A stretch of DNA of 53,638 nt from Caryophanales bacterium UBA1188 (GTDB lineage Bacteria; Bacillota_I; Bacilli_A; Izemoplasmatales; UBA1188): contig DBYK01000004.1 in NCBI GenBank assembly GCA_002310135.1, positions 655 through 54,292 of the forward strand. The letters run 5' to 3'. The notes under the pieces were generated by a model, which was given only the letters and a program-made list of their open reading frames with translations, made no database searches and was not told the DNA's origin. The position numbers were made by a program, and so were the translations under genes. Below, in pieces: positions 1 through 9,181 of this stretch (within the stretch, counting starts at the first letter, position 1; every line of letters starts with the position of its first letter).

Positions 1-46
1 ACTGTTAATCAGGGGGTCGTAGGTTCGAGTCCTACATTGGGCGCCA
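1..46 (+). tRNA. tRNA-Asn (GTT), 5' end cut by window
   Basis: The 3' part of a tRNA. The anticodon loop CTGTTAA (2-8) gives anticodon GTT. A perfect T arm follows (stem GTAGG/CCTAC around TTCGAGT), then the acceptor 3' strand ATTGGGC, discriminator G and an encoded CCA ending at 46. The D arm and 5' acceptor strand lie outside the window. Confidence 0.9.
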
Positions 47-60
47 CTTTATGTAAATAA

Positions 61-136
61 GACGAGTTGGAGAAACGGTTAACTCACAAGCCTTTCACGC
101 TTGCATTTATGGGTTCGAATCCCATACTCGCCACCA
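61..136 (+). tRNA. tRNA-Glu (TTC)
   Basis: Complete 76-nt cloverleaf with encoded CCA. Acceptor 61-67/126-132, D stem GAG/CTC at 70-72/83-85, anticodon stem CAAGC/GCTTG around loop CTTTCAC (anticodon TTC at 94-96), T arm ATGGG/CCCAT around TTCGAAT. The acceptor has one A62-C131 mismatch at position 2:71. It lies 14 nt after tRNA-Asn, so the two are probably the end of one tRNA operon. Confidence 0.93.
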
Positions 137-146
137 AAATAGAATT

Positions 147-177
147 AAAAGATTGACTATAGTCAATCTTTTTTTCT
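147..177 (+). terminator. Terminator of the tRNA operon
   Basis: A self-complementary segment (AAAAGATTGACTA at 147-159 and its reverse complement at 160-172) followed by a T run. It sits 10 nt after tRNA-Glu. Confidence 0.8.
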
Positions 178-302
178 TTTAATTAGTCAAAAAATGACCA
201 TATTTAGTTGTATTTTTTATTTAATACAAGTATATATAATAATGAAGTGTATTATTTATGAATTAATATGCGATAAAAATGTTTATTTCACATAAAAAAA
301 TG

Positions 303-331
303 TTGTTATTTTTTTATTCATAACGTATAAT
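303..331 (+). promoter_or_regulatory. Sigma-A promoter of the esterase lipoprotein gene
   Basis: TTGTTA (303-308), 17-bp spacer, perfect TATAAT (326-331). The start codon at 377 is preceded by an AAGGGGAT Shine-Dalgarno. Confidence 0.75.
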
Positions 332-376
332 ATAAGTGAAAAAATGACAAAAATATTTAAAAAGGGGATTTAAAGA

Positions 377-3232
377 ATGAAAAAGATTTTTTCGACATTT
401 GTACTAGTTTTTTTGTTCTTATTTGCACTAGTTGCATGTGCTAATAGAGAAACAGAAGTAACTACAACTGAACACGTTCACTCATTCGGCCAATGGTCAC
501 AACTAACTCCTGCTAGTTGCACTGAAGATGGTCTAGAAGAAAGAACTTGTGCTTGTGGAGAAAGAGAAACTCAAACTATTTCAGCTCTAAACCACAATTA
601 TTCAACTGATTGGACAGTTGATGTTCAACCAGATTGTACAAATCCTGGTAGCAAATCTCATCACTGTTTAAATGATGGCTGTGATAGTAAAATTGATGAA
701 ACTCCTATACCAGAATTAGGACATGCTTATCCAGATGAATGGAGTATCGTTAATCCAGCTACTGAAACTCAAGAAGGACTTAAAGAAAAAGTATGTACTA
801 GATGCGGAAATAGAATTACTGAAACTATTCCAGTTATCGTAAAAGAAGAAGTTGATGCAGAAGGTGCATTAGAATTAGTATCTGCTAAGATTGGTATCGG
901 CGGATATGAATGGGGTCCTGCAGCTGATATGATTATGTTCGAAGTTGATGGAACTGTTAAACCTGCTGATATTAATGCAGATATGTTCTCATCTTCAACA
1001 GCATCTGTAGTTGATGCATTCGTATGTGATGAAAACGGTATTAAAGTTAATACTCCAAGTCAATACTTCGCTGTTAAAATTGCTGCAAGAGCAAACCAAC
1101 GTAATCCATTCACTTATGCTAACAGTGTAAACAACTGGACAGTTAATGGAAGAATTGCAATGCAAGCTTCATTAAAGAGCGGAAGCATTCTAAAAGTTGA
1201 TGAAGGTGAAAACATCGTTAAATATGCTTCATTCACTTATAGTGAACAAATGCCAATCGCTAATAGAGTTGTTCCTTCAACTGCTACATTCGATAAGAGA
1301 ACTTTCACTGATGAAAACATCACTTTAACATATGGTTCTTGGGGAACTCAAGCTATGAAAGAAGATGAAGGACAAAATCCATTAATCATCTGGTTACATG
1401 GTGCTGGTGAAGGCGGAACTGATATCGATATCGCATTACTCGGTAACGATGTAACTAACTTAACTGAAGAAACAGTTCAAGCTCATTTCGCTAACGGTGC
1501 ATATGTACTTGCATGCCAAACTCCAACTATGTGGATGAACAACGGAACTGGTGCTTATACTCAAGACGGTTATTCAATGTTCACAGAAACATTATTCAAG
1601 TTAATTAAACATTACTGTGAAGAAGAAAACACAGATGTTGACTTAGATAGAATCTATATCGGTGGATGCTCAAACGGTGGATATATGACTGTTAATATGA
1701 TGATCCAACATGGTACATATTTCGCAGCTGCATATCCAGTTTGTGAAGCTTACACAGATTCATGGATTACTAATGACCAAATCAATGTACTCAAAGAATA
1801 CAATATTTGGTTCACTCATTCAGCAGATGATACAACTGTTAGACCAGCTAACTACACAGTAGCTACATACTTAAGATTAGTTCAAGCTGGTGCTCAAAAT
1901 GTATACTTCAGCTATTTCGAATCAGTTAAAGGTACTGATCAACCTGGTAACAGCTATATGGGTCACTATTCTTGGATTTACGTATTACAAGATAAGTGCG
2001 AAAGAGTTCAAAACCCAGCTGCTGCTACATCATCAGATATCAAAGCTTCAAATGCTAATGGTGGTGGTACTTATAACGTCATGATTGATGATGAAGCTCA
2101 AACTATCTTCGGATGGATGGCTGCTCAAAAGAAAGGCGAAAAACACGGAAGTGCTGTTCTAGATGAAACTATTCCAGCTGAATCACAAGGTGGAGGAAAT
2201 GGTGGTTCTATCTCTACATTAACTGGTGAAAAGACAAGACTTGAAGTTGAAGAAGGCGAATTAGACCCTCAAGCTGCAGAAAACTATGTTAGAACTGAAA
2301 CTAATGCTAATGCTTCTAATGGTGGAGGCGTAGGATATTTCCAACAAGCTGGTGACTCTGTAACTCTTACATTCAATGTTACTGCTGCTAAACAAAATGC
2401 TTACATCAGATTTGGTGTTGCATCTGCTTCACTTAACTACCAAACTTATGCTATCAATGATATGTCATTAGATGCATTCAAAGCTGCATACACTATCACA
2501 TTAAATGGTGATGTACTAACACCAGATGAAGGTTCATTAACTGGCAATAATTCATTTAATTTCTGGAATGTTCAAGAAATTGGTGCTAGAGGCAACTTAC
2601 AAGCTGGTCCTAATACTATCGTAATCACTGCTAATGGTGCTGGCGGATGTAACTGGGACTACGTAGATGTATATTATGGCGAAGTTACTGTTACTCCTGC
2701 TCAAGGTGGTGGAAGCCAAGGTGGTGGAAGCCAAGGTGGAGGTCAACAACAAACTGGTGGAGATACACTCGAACCATTAACAGGTGCTAAACAAAGACTT
2801 GAAGTTGAAGAAGGCGAATTAGACCCTCAAGCTGCAAGCAACTATGTTAGAACTGAAACTAATGCTAATGCTTCTAATGGTGGAGGCGTAGGATATTTCC
2901 AACAAGCTGGTGACTCTGTAACTTTAACATTCACTGCAACTGCTGCTAAGGACAATGCTGACATCAGATTCGGTGTTGCATCTGCATCAGGAAGTTATCC
3001 AAACATCAGCGCAATGACAGTTGAACAATTCAATTCATGCTACACAGTTACTCTAAATGGTCGAACTATTACTGCAACTGAAGGTTCACTTCCAGGAAAT
3101 AGTAATGCTAACTACTGGAATGTTCATGAACTCGCTGCTAAAGGTAATGTTCAAGTTGGTACTAATACTATCGTAATCACTGCTAATGGTGGTGGCGGAT
3201 GTAACTGGGACTATGTAGATGTATTTGAATAA
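377..3232 (+). CDS. Secreted multidomain esterase lipoprotein with two CBM6-like domains
   Basis: A 951-residue exported carbohydrate esterase, probably releasing ester-linked groups from plant polysaccharide outside the cell. The signal peptide ends in lipobox LVAC (Cys21). Residues about 33-155 carry Cys/His-rich modules with spaced CxCG/CxxCG motifs. Residues about 160-310 resemble the Ig-like N-terminal domain of EstA-type esterases. The alpha/beta-hydrolase domain follows, with oxyanion motif HGAGEGG, nucleophile Ser432 in GCSNGG, Asp484/485 and His530. The C-terminus holds two tandem CBM6/CBM35-like domains (about 620-765 and 806-951) joined by a Gly/Ser/Gln linker. Phe codons in the mature region are almost all TTC, unlike most neighbours, which suggests high expression. 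The esterase class is confident; the exact substrate is inferred. Confidence 0.85.
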   Translation: MKKIFSTFVLVFLFLFALVACANRETEVTTTEHVHSFGQWSQLTPASCTEDGLEERTCACGERETQTISALNHNYSTDWTVDVQPDCTNPGSKSHHCLNDGCDSKIDETPIPELGHAYPDEWSIVNPATETQEGLKEKVCTRCGNRITETIPVIVKEEVDAEGALELVSAKIGIGGYEWGPAADMIMFEVDGTVKPADINADMFSSSTASVVDAFVCDENGIKVNTPSQYFAVKIAARANQRNPFTYANSVNNWTVNGRIAMQASLKSGSILKVDEGENIVKYASFTYSEQMPIANRVVPSTATFDKRTFTDENITLTYGSWGTQAMKEDEGQNPLIIWLHGAGEGGTDIDIALLGNDVTNLTEETVQAHFANGAYVLACQTPTMWMNNGTGAYTQDGYSMFTETLFKLIKHYCEEENTDVDLDRIYIGGCSNGGYMTVNMMIQHGTYFAAAYPVCEAYTDSWITNDQINVLKEYNIWFTHSADDTTVRPANYTVATYLRLVQAGAQNVYFSYFESVKGTDQPGNSYMGHYSWIYVLQDKCERVQNPAAATSSDIKASNANGGGTYNVMIDDEAQTIFGWMAAQKKGEKHGSAVLDETIPAESQGGGNGGSISTLTGEKTRLEVEEGELDPQAAENYVRTETNANASNGGGVGYFQQAGDSVTLTFNVTAAKQNAYIRFGVASASLNYQTYAINDMSLDAFKAAYTITLNGDVLTPDEGSLTGNNSFNFWNVQEIGARGNLQAGPNTIVITANGAGGCNWDYVDVYYGEVTVTPAQGGGSQGGGSQGGGQQQTGGDTLEPLTGAKQRLEVEEGELDPQAASNYVRTETNANASNGGGVGYFQQAGDSVTLTFTATAAKDNADIRFGVASASGSYPNISAMTVEQFNSCYTVTLNGRTITATEGSLPGNSNANYWNVHELAAKGNVQVGTNTIVITANGGGGCNWDYVDVFE
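2237..3226 (+). repeat. Tandem duplication encoding two CBM6-like domains
   Basis: Copy 1 runs from about 2237 to 2675 and copy 2 from about 2795 to 3226. They begin with a long stretch that is nearly identical at nucleotide level (2237-2370 against 2795-2928) and end with another (around 2610-2670 against 3165-3223). The middle is more diverged and carries a net two-codon indel. Between them two 15-nt direct repeats (about 2706-2735) encode the GGGSQ linker. This points to a fairly recent duplication or gene conversion. Confidence 0.8.
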
Positions 3233-3254
3233 TTAGTTCTAGCTTATAATTATT

Positions 3255-3293
3255 AAGGTTAGGTTTCTCTATAGATTCCTAACCTTTTTATTT
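3255..3293 (+). terminator. Terminator after esterase gene
   Basis: Stem AAGGTTAGG (3255-3263) pairs with CCTAACCTT (3278-3286), followed by a T-rich run. Confidence 0.8.
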
Positions 3294-3389
3294 AGAATAA
3301 CAATAATTGGTACTACATTGAATTAAAAAAATATAGTATAATACATAAAAAGAGTAATAGTTATATTAGTAAATAAACATATATTATTT

Positions 3390-3423
3390 TTGTTTATCAA
3401 AATTGTATTTTGTATGATAAAAT
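3390..3423 (+). promoter_or_regulatory. Promoter of the DUF1846 gene
   Basis: TTGTTT (3390-3395), 17-bp spacer, TATGAT (3413-3418). The -10 region is part of TATGATAAAAT (3413-3423), an element repeated upstream of several genes here. Confidence 0.6.
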
Positions 3424-3455
3424 AAGAAATGTTAATTTTGGTTTGGGAGAGGGAC

Positions 3456-4937
3456 ATGAAAAAGGCATTTGATAACAATAAGTATTTAAAAATTCAAAGA
3501 GAAGAAATCATGAAGAGAATTTCCAATTTCGATGATAAATTATATCTAGAATTTGGTGGAAAATTATTCGATGATTACCATGCATCTAGAGTTCTTCCTG
3601 GATTTGAACCAGATTCTAAACTTAAAATGTTATTAAGTATTAAGAATAAGGTTGAAATAGTAATTGTTGTGAATTCCGATGATATCAACTCATATAAGGT
3701 TAGGAATGATACTGGTATTACATATGAAGCAGAAGTTGAAAGATTGATTGATGCATTCAATGATTCTGGTCTATATGTAAGTAGCGTTGTATTATCATTC
3801 TATAAATCTGTACCACTTGTTGATCAATTTGTATCAAAACTTCTTCATAACAATATAAAAATATATAAACATTATAAGATTAATGGTTATCCTCAAAACA
3901 TTCCTCTAATCGTTAGTGATGAAGGATTAGGGAAGAATGAATATGTCAAAACAACTAGACCATTAGTTGTCGTAACCGCTCCAGGACCTGGAAGTGGTAA
4001 AATGGCAACATGCCTCTCTCAACTATATCACGATAATAAAAATGGAATAAGAGCTGGATATGCAAAGTATGAAACATTCCCTATTTGGAATCTTCCACTT
4101 AAACATCCTGTAAACCTTGCATATGAAGCCGCAACAATTGATTTAAAAGATGTTAATATGATAGACCCATATCATCTAGAACATTATGGTGAATTAACAG
4201 TTAACTATAATAGAGATGTTGAAACATTCCCTCTATTAAAAGCAATATTTGAAAAGATTTATGGCGTTAGTCCATACAATTCACCTACAGATATGGGCGT
4301 TAATATGGTTGGCTTTGCGATAATAGATGATAAATTAGCTTGTGAAGCAAGTAAAAATGAAATAATAAGAAGATATTATCAAACAAAGAAAAATGTATTC
4401 TACGGGAAATATAATGATGATACAATAGGAAAAGTTGAACTCCTAATGAATCAGTTAAATATTTCCATAGATGATAGAAAATGTGTGAAAGCCGCACTAG
4501 ATAAAGCAAAAGAATCTGGCGAACCATCTATAGCGCTTGAACTTCCAAATAAGAAGATGATTACAGGAAGAAGAACTAAATTATTATCGTCTCCAGCAGC
4601 AGTGCTTCTAAATGCCTTAAAAGCTCTTGCGAAAATAGATGATCAACTACCTTTAATCTCACCTACTGTAATAGAGCCTATTATAGAACTTAAAGTTGGG
4701 CAACTTGGCAACCACAACCCAAGATTACACGCAGAAGAAATATTAATAGCGCTCGCTCTTCAGGCAACAACTAACCCTCTTGCGGAGATTGCGTTAAAAC
4801 AAATTCCAAAATTAAAAGGATGTCAAGCGCACTGTTCTGCAATATTATCTTTAGTTGACCTAAATACATTCAAAAAACTTGGTGTTGATGTGACAGAAGA
4901 ACCTATAAGTTACGCCAAAAGATTATATACAAAGTAG
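3456..4937 (+). CDS. DUF1846 family protein
   Basis: A 493-residue cytoplasmic protein of the conserved, functionally unassigned DUF1846 family. The hallmark N-terminus (LYLEFGGKLFDDYHASRVLP) is intact, and the length is normal for the family. A glycine-rich PGPGSGK stretch at residues 176-182 looks like a phosphate-binding loop, so nucleotide binding is possible but unproven. The start at 3456 is chosen over an upstream in-frame ATG at 3429 because GGGAG (3445-3449) lies 6 nt before it and because family members begin with a short MKxxFDNxKYL-like segment. It is monocistronic between a promoter and a terminator. Confidence 0.85.
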   Translation: MKKAFDNNKYLKIQREEIMKRISNFDDKLYLEFGGKLFDDYHASRVLPGFEPDSKLKMLLSIKNKVEIVIVVNSDDINSYKVRNDTGITYEAEVERLIDAFNDSGLYVSSVVLSFYKSVPLVDQFVSKLLHNNIKIYKHYKINGYPQNIPLIVSDEGLGKNEYVKTTRPLVVVTAPGPGSGKMATCLSQLYHDNKNGIRAGYAKYETFPIWNLPLKHPVNLAYEAATIDLKDVNMIDPYHLEHYGELTVNYNRDVETFPLLKAIFEKIYGVSPYNSPTDMGVNMVGFAIIDDKLACEASKNEIIRRYYQTKKNVFYGKYNDDTIGKVELLMNQLNISIDDRKCVKAALDKAKESGEPSIALELPNKKMITGRRTKLLSSPAAVLLNALKALAKIDDQLPLISPTVIEPIIELKVGQLGNHNPRLHAEEILIALALQATTNPLAEIALKQIPKLKGCQAHCSAILSLVDLNTFKKLGVDVTEEPISYAKRLYTK

Positions 4938-4957
4938 AACTATGTTCTACTTTTTTA
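4931..4957 (+). terminator. Terminator overlapping the DUF1846 stop codon
   Basis: AAAGTAGAAC (4931-4940), loop TAT, GTTCTACTTT (4944-4953), then Ts. The TAG stop at 4935-4937 lies within the stem. Confidence 0.8.
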
Positions 4958-5029
4958 TTCCCTAAATTGGCTCTTAAATGTATGAAAATGTAAAGATTTC
5001 GACAAATGATGATAAGTGTACTTTTTTTG

Positions 5030-5060
5030 TTGTGAAAAAATTATGATTTTATTGTATAAT
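5030..5060 (+). promoter_or_regulatory. Promoter of the GPH symporter gene
   Basis: TTGTGA (5030-5035), a long 19-bp spacer and perfect TATAAT (5055-5060). Confidence 0.5.
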
Positions 5061-5120
5061 AAAGTAGATGCATTCATTGCATAATTAATTTAATATTGCA
5101 TTTCAAAAAAAGGAGAATTT

Positions 5121-6791
5121 ATGGAGGGTACTCAAGAAAAAAAATCATTTTTCGAATCTAGTTTAGTTAAATCTAAAATTAGAAGTGCGAATGTCACATT
5201 TTGGGAAACTATAGTCGGTTATATGCTCGGCCCAATTGGTGGAATGCTTGCTAGTGCTGTATTTGCGTTCTATCTATTTGGTAGATTCTATCCAGACATT
5301 ATGTTTGCTGAAGAAAAAGCAGCTGGAGTAGATATTACAGTTTTCCTTACTCTATTACCACTTATCTCAGTTATCACTATCTTACTTGGTAATATCTTAC
5401 TTGGTCAATTAATTCAAAAGACTAATACAAAAGCAGGTAAAGCAAGACCTTGGATTCCAATTTCTGCTGTATTCCTAGCAATCTCAACTATTTTAATGTT
5501 CTTAGTTCCACAAGGATCTACAACATTCAAATACATCTATGCTGCTATTACTTACAATTTGTATTATGCTTTCTCTTATCCTTTGTATTATACTGCTAAT
5601 AGTACACTACTATCACAATCTACTAGAAATATAAAACAAAGAGATTTATTATCAGGCGCAGCAGGACTTGCTTCAACAGCCGCTGTTGGTATCGCACAAA
5701 TGTTCTTCCCAATTGTGCTTGCAATCTTCCAACAAGACACTGTTCCACAATTCTGGTTCGTTCTTGCAGTTATCGTTGGTGTATTATCACTCGTAACTAC
5801 AGTTCTTCAATTCTATTTCACTCGTGAAAGAGTTACAGAAGAAGAAATCAACCAACCTAAGATTCAAAGTGAAGAAGCAAAACTCCCACTTGGAAAACAA
5901 TTCAAAGCTGTTTCTAAAGATCATTTCTGGTGGATTATTCTTATATTCTTCTTGATTTTCGAAACAAGTGGACAATTCTTAAATAATGCATTTGACCCAT
6001 TCTGCCAAAACTCAATTGATAACTCAATCTGGATTAATATGCATTTAGTTGAAACTCCAGAACAAGCTGGTAACTTAACTATGTCAGCTCTCGGTATTAT
6101 TGGTGCTGTACCAATGGCACTTGCTGGTGTAATTGCATGGCCACTCTTAAAGAAATTCAACAAACAACAAGTTGTTGGTGGTGCAATGGTAGTTGCATTT
6201 GTTGGTGGTATTATTCAAGGTTTATTAAAATCAAATCCAATCTTCATCATCATCGGTTTCTTATTCAAACAATTAGGTCGTGGTGTAGTATGCTTATTCA
6301 TCATGTCAATGATTTCAGATGTTAACGACCACGATGAAGCAGTTAACGGATTTAGATGTGCAGCTCTCACTATGAGTTTATATAGTGCATTCAGAATTAT
6401 TGCTCAACCAATTGGACAAGGTATGTTCATGGCTGTATCTCAAGCTAAGACATATTTACCAGGTATTGAATTCTCATTCATTTGGGTTGATACAATTATT
6501 TATGCTGTAAGCTTCATACTATTATTATTCTTCGGTGTTGAAAAAGGTCTTAAAGCTGACCAAGAAGCTATCGTTGAAAGACAAAAAGCAGAAGCTGCTG
6601 CAGCTGGAATTGAATGGATTGAACCTGCTGAAAGATTACGTCTTGAACAAGAAAAAGCTGACCAAGAAGCAGAAGAAAACCGTATTAAAGAATTAAAAGA
6701 ACGTTGCGAAAAGAAAGGTTTGAATTTTGAAGAAGAAGAAGCAAAATATCAAGCTAAACTTCAAGCAAAAGCTTCTAAAGGTAAAAAATAG
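5121..6791 (+). CDS. GPH-family sugar:cation symporter (MFS, MelB-like)
   Basis: A 556-residue integral membrane protein of the glycoside-pentoside-hexuronide family, importing oligosaccharides or glycosides with Na+ or H+. About 12 hydrophobic segments are visible, and the family loop KTNTKAGKARPWIP follows TM2-3, matching the MelB-type cytoplasmic loop. After the last TM comes a charged, coiled-coil-like tail rich in Glu, Lys and Ala (about 475-556), common in GPH proteins of gut Firmicutes. The Shine-Dalgarno AAAGGAG precedes ATG 5121. Codon use is biased toward TTC and CGT, like the esterase at 377, so it is probably well expressed. It may import sugars freed by that esterase and its partners (inference). 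Confidence 0.88.
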   Translation: MEGTQEKKSFFESSLVKSKIRSANVTFWETIVGYMLGPIGGMLASAVFAFYLFGRFYPDIMFAEEKAAGVDITVFLTLLPLISVITILLGNILLGQLIQKTNTKAGKARPWIPISAVFLAISTILMFLVPQGSTTFKYIYAAITYNLYYAFSYPLYYTANSTLLSQSTRNIKQRDLLSGAAGLASTAAVGIAQMFFPIVLAIFQQDTVPQFWFVLAVIVGVLSLVTTVLQFYFTRERVTEEEINQPKIQSEEAKLPLGKQFKAVSKDHFWWIILIFFLIFETSGQFLNNAFDPFCQNSIDNSIWINMHLVETPEQAGNLTMSALGIIGAVPMALAGVIAWPLLKKFNKQQVVGGAMVVAFVGGIIQGLLKSNPIFIIIGFLFKQLGRGVVCLFIMSMISDVNDHDEAVNGFRCAALTMSLYSAFRIIAQPIGQGMFMAVSQAKTYLPGIEFSFIWVDTIIYAVSFILLLFFGVEKGLKADQEAIVERQKAEAAAAGIEWIEPAERLRLEQEKADQEAEENRIKELKERCEKKGLNFEEEEAKYQAKLQAKASKGKK

Positions 6792-6804
6792 TTTTAAAAA
6801 ATAG

Positions 6805-6830
6805 AAAAGGGCTCACTTGAGCCCTTTTAT
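6805..6830. terminator. Bidirectional terminator between symporter gene and glf
   Basis: AAAAGGGCTC (6805-6814), loop ACTT, GAGCCCTTTT (6819-6828). It has A-rich and T-rich flanks and serves convergent genes; it overlaps the glf stop region. Confidence 0.85.
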
Positions 6831-7936
6831 TTGTTTGGAATTGTATCAATAAATGCTAATGCAACCTCTATTATATCATCCATATCGTAGTATTTAAAAA
6901 GACCTAATCTACCACCGAATGATACCTTATTTTCCCTGCTTGATAATTCTTTATATTTGGAATATAGATTATTATTTTTATCATCATTAACTGGATAATA
7001 TGGTTCTATTCCTAGTTCCCATTTGCAGGAATATTCTTTTGATATGATAGTCTTATTTCCTTTTCCAAATTCGAAATGTTTGTGTTCTATTATTCTTGTA
7101 TATGGAATTTCTCTTTCAGTATAATTAACTACAGCACATCCTTGATAATTCTCAATATCTAATATTTCATTTTCAAATCTAACACTTCTATATTCAAGCG
7201 GTCCAAAGATATAGTCATAATACTCATCTATTGGTCCTGTATATATAATCTTATCTACAATTTTTAATAATTCTTTTTTATTATCTTTAAAATCACAATT
7301 TAATCTAACATCTATTCCATCTATCAATTTCTCAATGATTTTTGTATAACCACCAATAGGTATTCCTTGATACCTATCATTAAAATAATTGTTGTCATAT
7401 GTGAATCTTACTGGAAGTCTTTTTATGATGAATGGAGGAAGTTCTGTGCATGCTTTTCCCCATTGTTTTTCAGTATATCCTTTAATCAATTTTTCATATA
7501 TAGTTTTACCAACTAAGTTAATTGCTTGTTCTTCAAGATTTTTAGGGTTTTCTTTATATGAATCTTTTCTTTCTTCCTCAATTTTCTTCAGTGCATCTTT
7601 GGGTGTGAAAACATCATTCCAAAGTTTAGAGAATGTATTCATATTGAATGGAAGATTATAACATTCATTTTTATATCTTGCGATTGGAGAATTGATGTAA
7701 TTGTTGAATTCAGCAAACTGGCTGATATAATCCCATACAACTTTATTTGATGTATGGAAAATATGCGCTCCATATTTATGAACATTTATCCCTTCTATTT
7801 CCTCAGTATAAATGTTTCCAGCGATATGATCTCTTTTATCAATGAGTAGAGTTTTATATCCTTTTTTCTTTAATTCATGGGCACAGATAGCTCCATATAG
7901 GCCTATCCCAACAATCAAATAGTCATATTTCATCAT
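6827..7936 (-). CDS. glf: UDP-galactopyranose mutase
   Basis: A 369-residue flavoenzyme interconverting UDP-galactopyranose and UDP-galactofuranose, the precursor of surface galactofuranose. The N-terminal Rossmann motif is GIGLYG (family usual GAGLFG), followed by LLIDKRDHIAGN and the conserved KYGAHIFHT segment. The FAD/substrate regions RLPVRFTYDNNYFNDRYQGIPIGG and YxGPIDEYYD are intact. Length is normal. Two ATG codons are adjacent (7936 and 7933); GAGG lies 5 and 8 nt away, so either may be used. It is divergent from a family 2 glycosyltransferase, a pairing that suggests a shared role in making a galactofuranose glycolipid or capsule. Confidence 0.95.
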   Translation of the reverse strand: MMKYDYLIVGIGLYGAICAHELKKKGYKTLLIDKRDHIAGNIYTEEIEGINVHKYGAHIFHTSNKVVWDYISQFAEFNNYINSPIARYKNECYNLPFNMNTFSKLWNDVFTPKDALKKIEEERKDSYKENPKNLEEQAINLVGKTIYEKLIKGYTEKQWGKACTELPPFIIKRLPVRFTYDNNYFNDRYQGIPIGGYTKIIEKLIDGIDVRLNCDFKDNKKELLKIVDKIIYTGPIDEYYDYIFGPLEYRSVRFENEILDIENYQGCAVVNYTEREIPYTRIIEHKHFEFGKGNKTIISKEYSCKWELGIEPYYPVNDDKNNNLYSKYKELSSRENKVSFGGRLGLFKYYDMDDIIEVALAFIDTIPNK

Positions 7937-8023
7937 TATTACCTCTTTTATTTATATCATATCATATTTTTTTCTTTTTATTGGTATTTAATTCACAACG
8001 GCTTCATATATCACATCTTTTAC

Positions 8024-8052
8024 TTGTAAAAGATGGACAATTATGGTATCAT
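8024..8052 (+). promoter_or_regulatory. Promoter of the glycosyltransferase gene
   Basis: TTGTAA (8024-8029), 17-bp spacer and TATCAT (8047-8052) with a TGG extended -10. It overlaps an alternative upstream in-frame ATG at 8043, which supports the start at 8088. Confidence 0.65.
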
Positions 8053-8087
8053 CTATAAGCGCAATATATGAAAAGAGGAGCATAATT

Positions 8088-9095
8088 ATGAAGCTACTTA
8101 CAATCTTAATCCCATGCTATAATTCAGAAAAATATATTGATAATTGTGTTAAAAATTTGTTTGACGAAAGAGTCGACATTTTAATGGTTGATGATGGTTC
8201 GACTGATAGAACTTATGAAATATTAGAAAGTTATAAAGAAAAATATCCATCTATTGTTAGAGTAATTCATCAAGAAAATGGTGGACATGGTGAAGGAATA
8301 AACCAAGGTATTAAAAATGCTATAGGTAAATATTTTAAAGTATTAGATAGTGATGACCATTTCAATGAAGATTATAAATTATTCTTAGATAGATTAGAAG
8401 AAGTAGATAAAGAAGGTGGAGTTGACTTATTTTTAACAAACTATTATTATGTTCACGATGATGGAAAAAATGATAGAGCAGTTAGATATAATAGATTTAT
8501 GCCTAAAGATAGAGTGTTTGGTTGGGAAGATACTAAAAAATTCACCGCTAGTCACTTTATAACAATACACACAACAACATTTAAAACTGATGTTTTAAGA
8601 GAATCTAAAGTCGTTCTTCCAAAGCATATTTCTTATGAAGATAATTATTATATATATGCTCCACTTCCACTTGTTAAAAAGATGTATTATTTAGATATTA
8701 ATCTATATCAATATTCTATAGGCAGACTAGAACAATCAACATCAAAAATCAATATAGTTAAAAAATATGAACAACAATTATTAGTTTCGAGTTTGATTGG
8801 AACGCATCATCATATATTTGATCCATCTTTCTCAAAGATGCAACAAAAATATTTCTATCATGAAACATATATGATGTATGGCATTGTATGTATTTTAGGT
8901 CAAATCAGTGATGATAAAGAATCTTATTCTAAATTATCTAAAATGTGGGATGAATTTATTGAATTCGATCCTATAGTTGGAAAAAAGATGAGATATCGTT
9001 CTTTCATAAGATTAATTATGGGAAACAATTTCCTCTCAAGAGGCTTCTGTCGTTTCTTGTATTGGCTAAGTCACAGTGTGATTAAATTTAATTAA
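8088..9095 (+). CDS. Glycosyltransferase family 2 (GT-A fold)
   Basis: A 335-residue cytoplasmic or membrane-associated sugar transferase. The N-terminus LLTILIPCYNSEKYID and VDDGSTDRT are classic GT2 nucleotide-sugar binding motifs. The metal-binding DxD is seen in LDSDDHF. Residues ENGGHGEGINQGI match the usual EN-G--AR-N segment with Arg replaced. The C-terminal part has no clear TM bundle. The start is ATG 8088, with GAGGAG 8 nt upstream. Because it faces glf from a divergent promoter, it may transfer galactofuranose or another hexose to a lipid or cell-wall acceptor; this is inference from context. Confidence 0.85.
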   Translation: MKLLTILIPCYNSEKYIDNCVKNLFDERVDILMVDDGSTDRTYEILESYKEKYPSIVRVIHQENGGHGEGINQGIKNAIGKYFKVLDSDDHFNEDYKLFLDRLEEVDKEGGVDLFLTNYYYVHDDGKNDRAVRYNRFMPKDRVFGWEDTKKFTASHFITIHTTTFKTDVLRESKVVLPKHISYEDNYYIYAPLPLVKKMYYLDINLYQYSIGRLEQSTSKINIVKKYEQQLLVSSLIGTHHHIFDPSFSKMQQKYFYHETYMMYGIVCILGQISDDKESYSKLSKMWDEFIEFDPIVGKKMRYRSFIRLIMGNNFLSRGFCRFLYWLSHSVIKFN

Positions 9096-9119
9096 TGCTA
9101 GAATTTTCTAGCATTTTTT
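9094..9119 (+). terminator. Terminator after glycosyltransferase gene
   Basis: AATGCTAGAA (9094-9103) and TTCTAGCATT (9106-9115) followed by Ts; the stem overlaps the stop codon. Confidence 0.75.
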
Positions 9120-9148
9120 AATCATATTCTATATAAATTTAATGATAA

Positions 9149-9159
9149 TATGATAAAAT
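9149..9159 (+). promoter_or_regulatory. Extended -10 element before the Lgt-like gene
   Basis: TATGATAAAAT, 23 nt before the GTG start at 9182. No good -35 is visible. Confidence 0.45.
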
Positions 9160-9181
9160 GCAATAGGAAGAGAGGTTTTTT

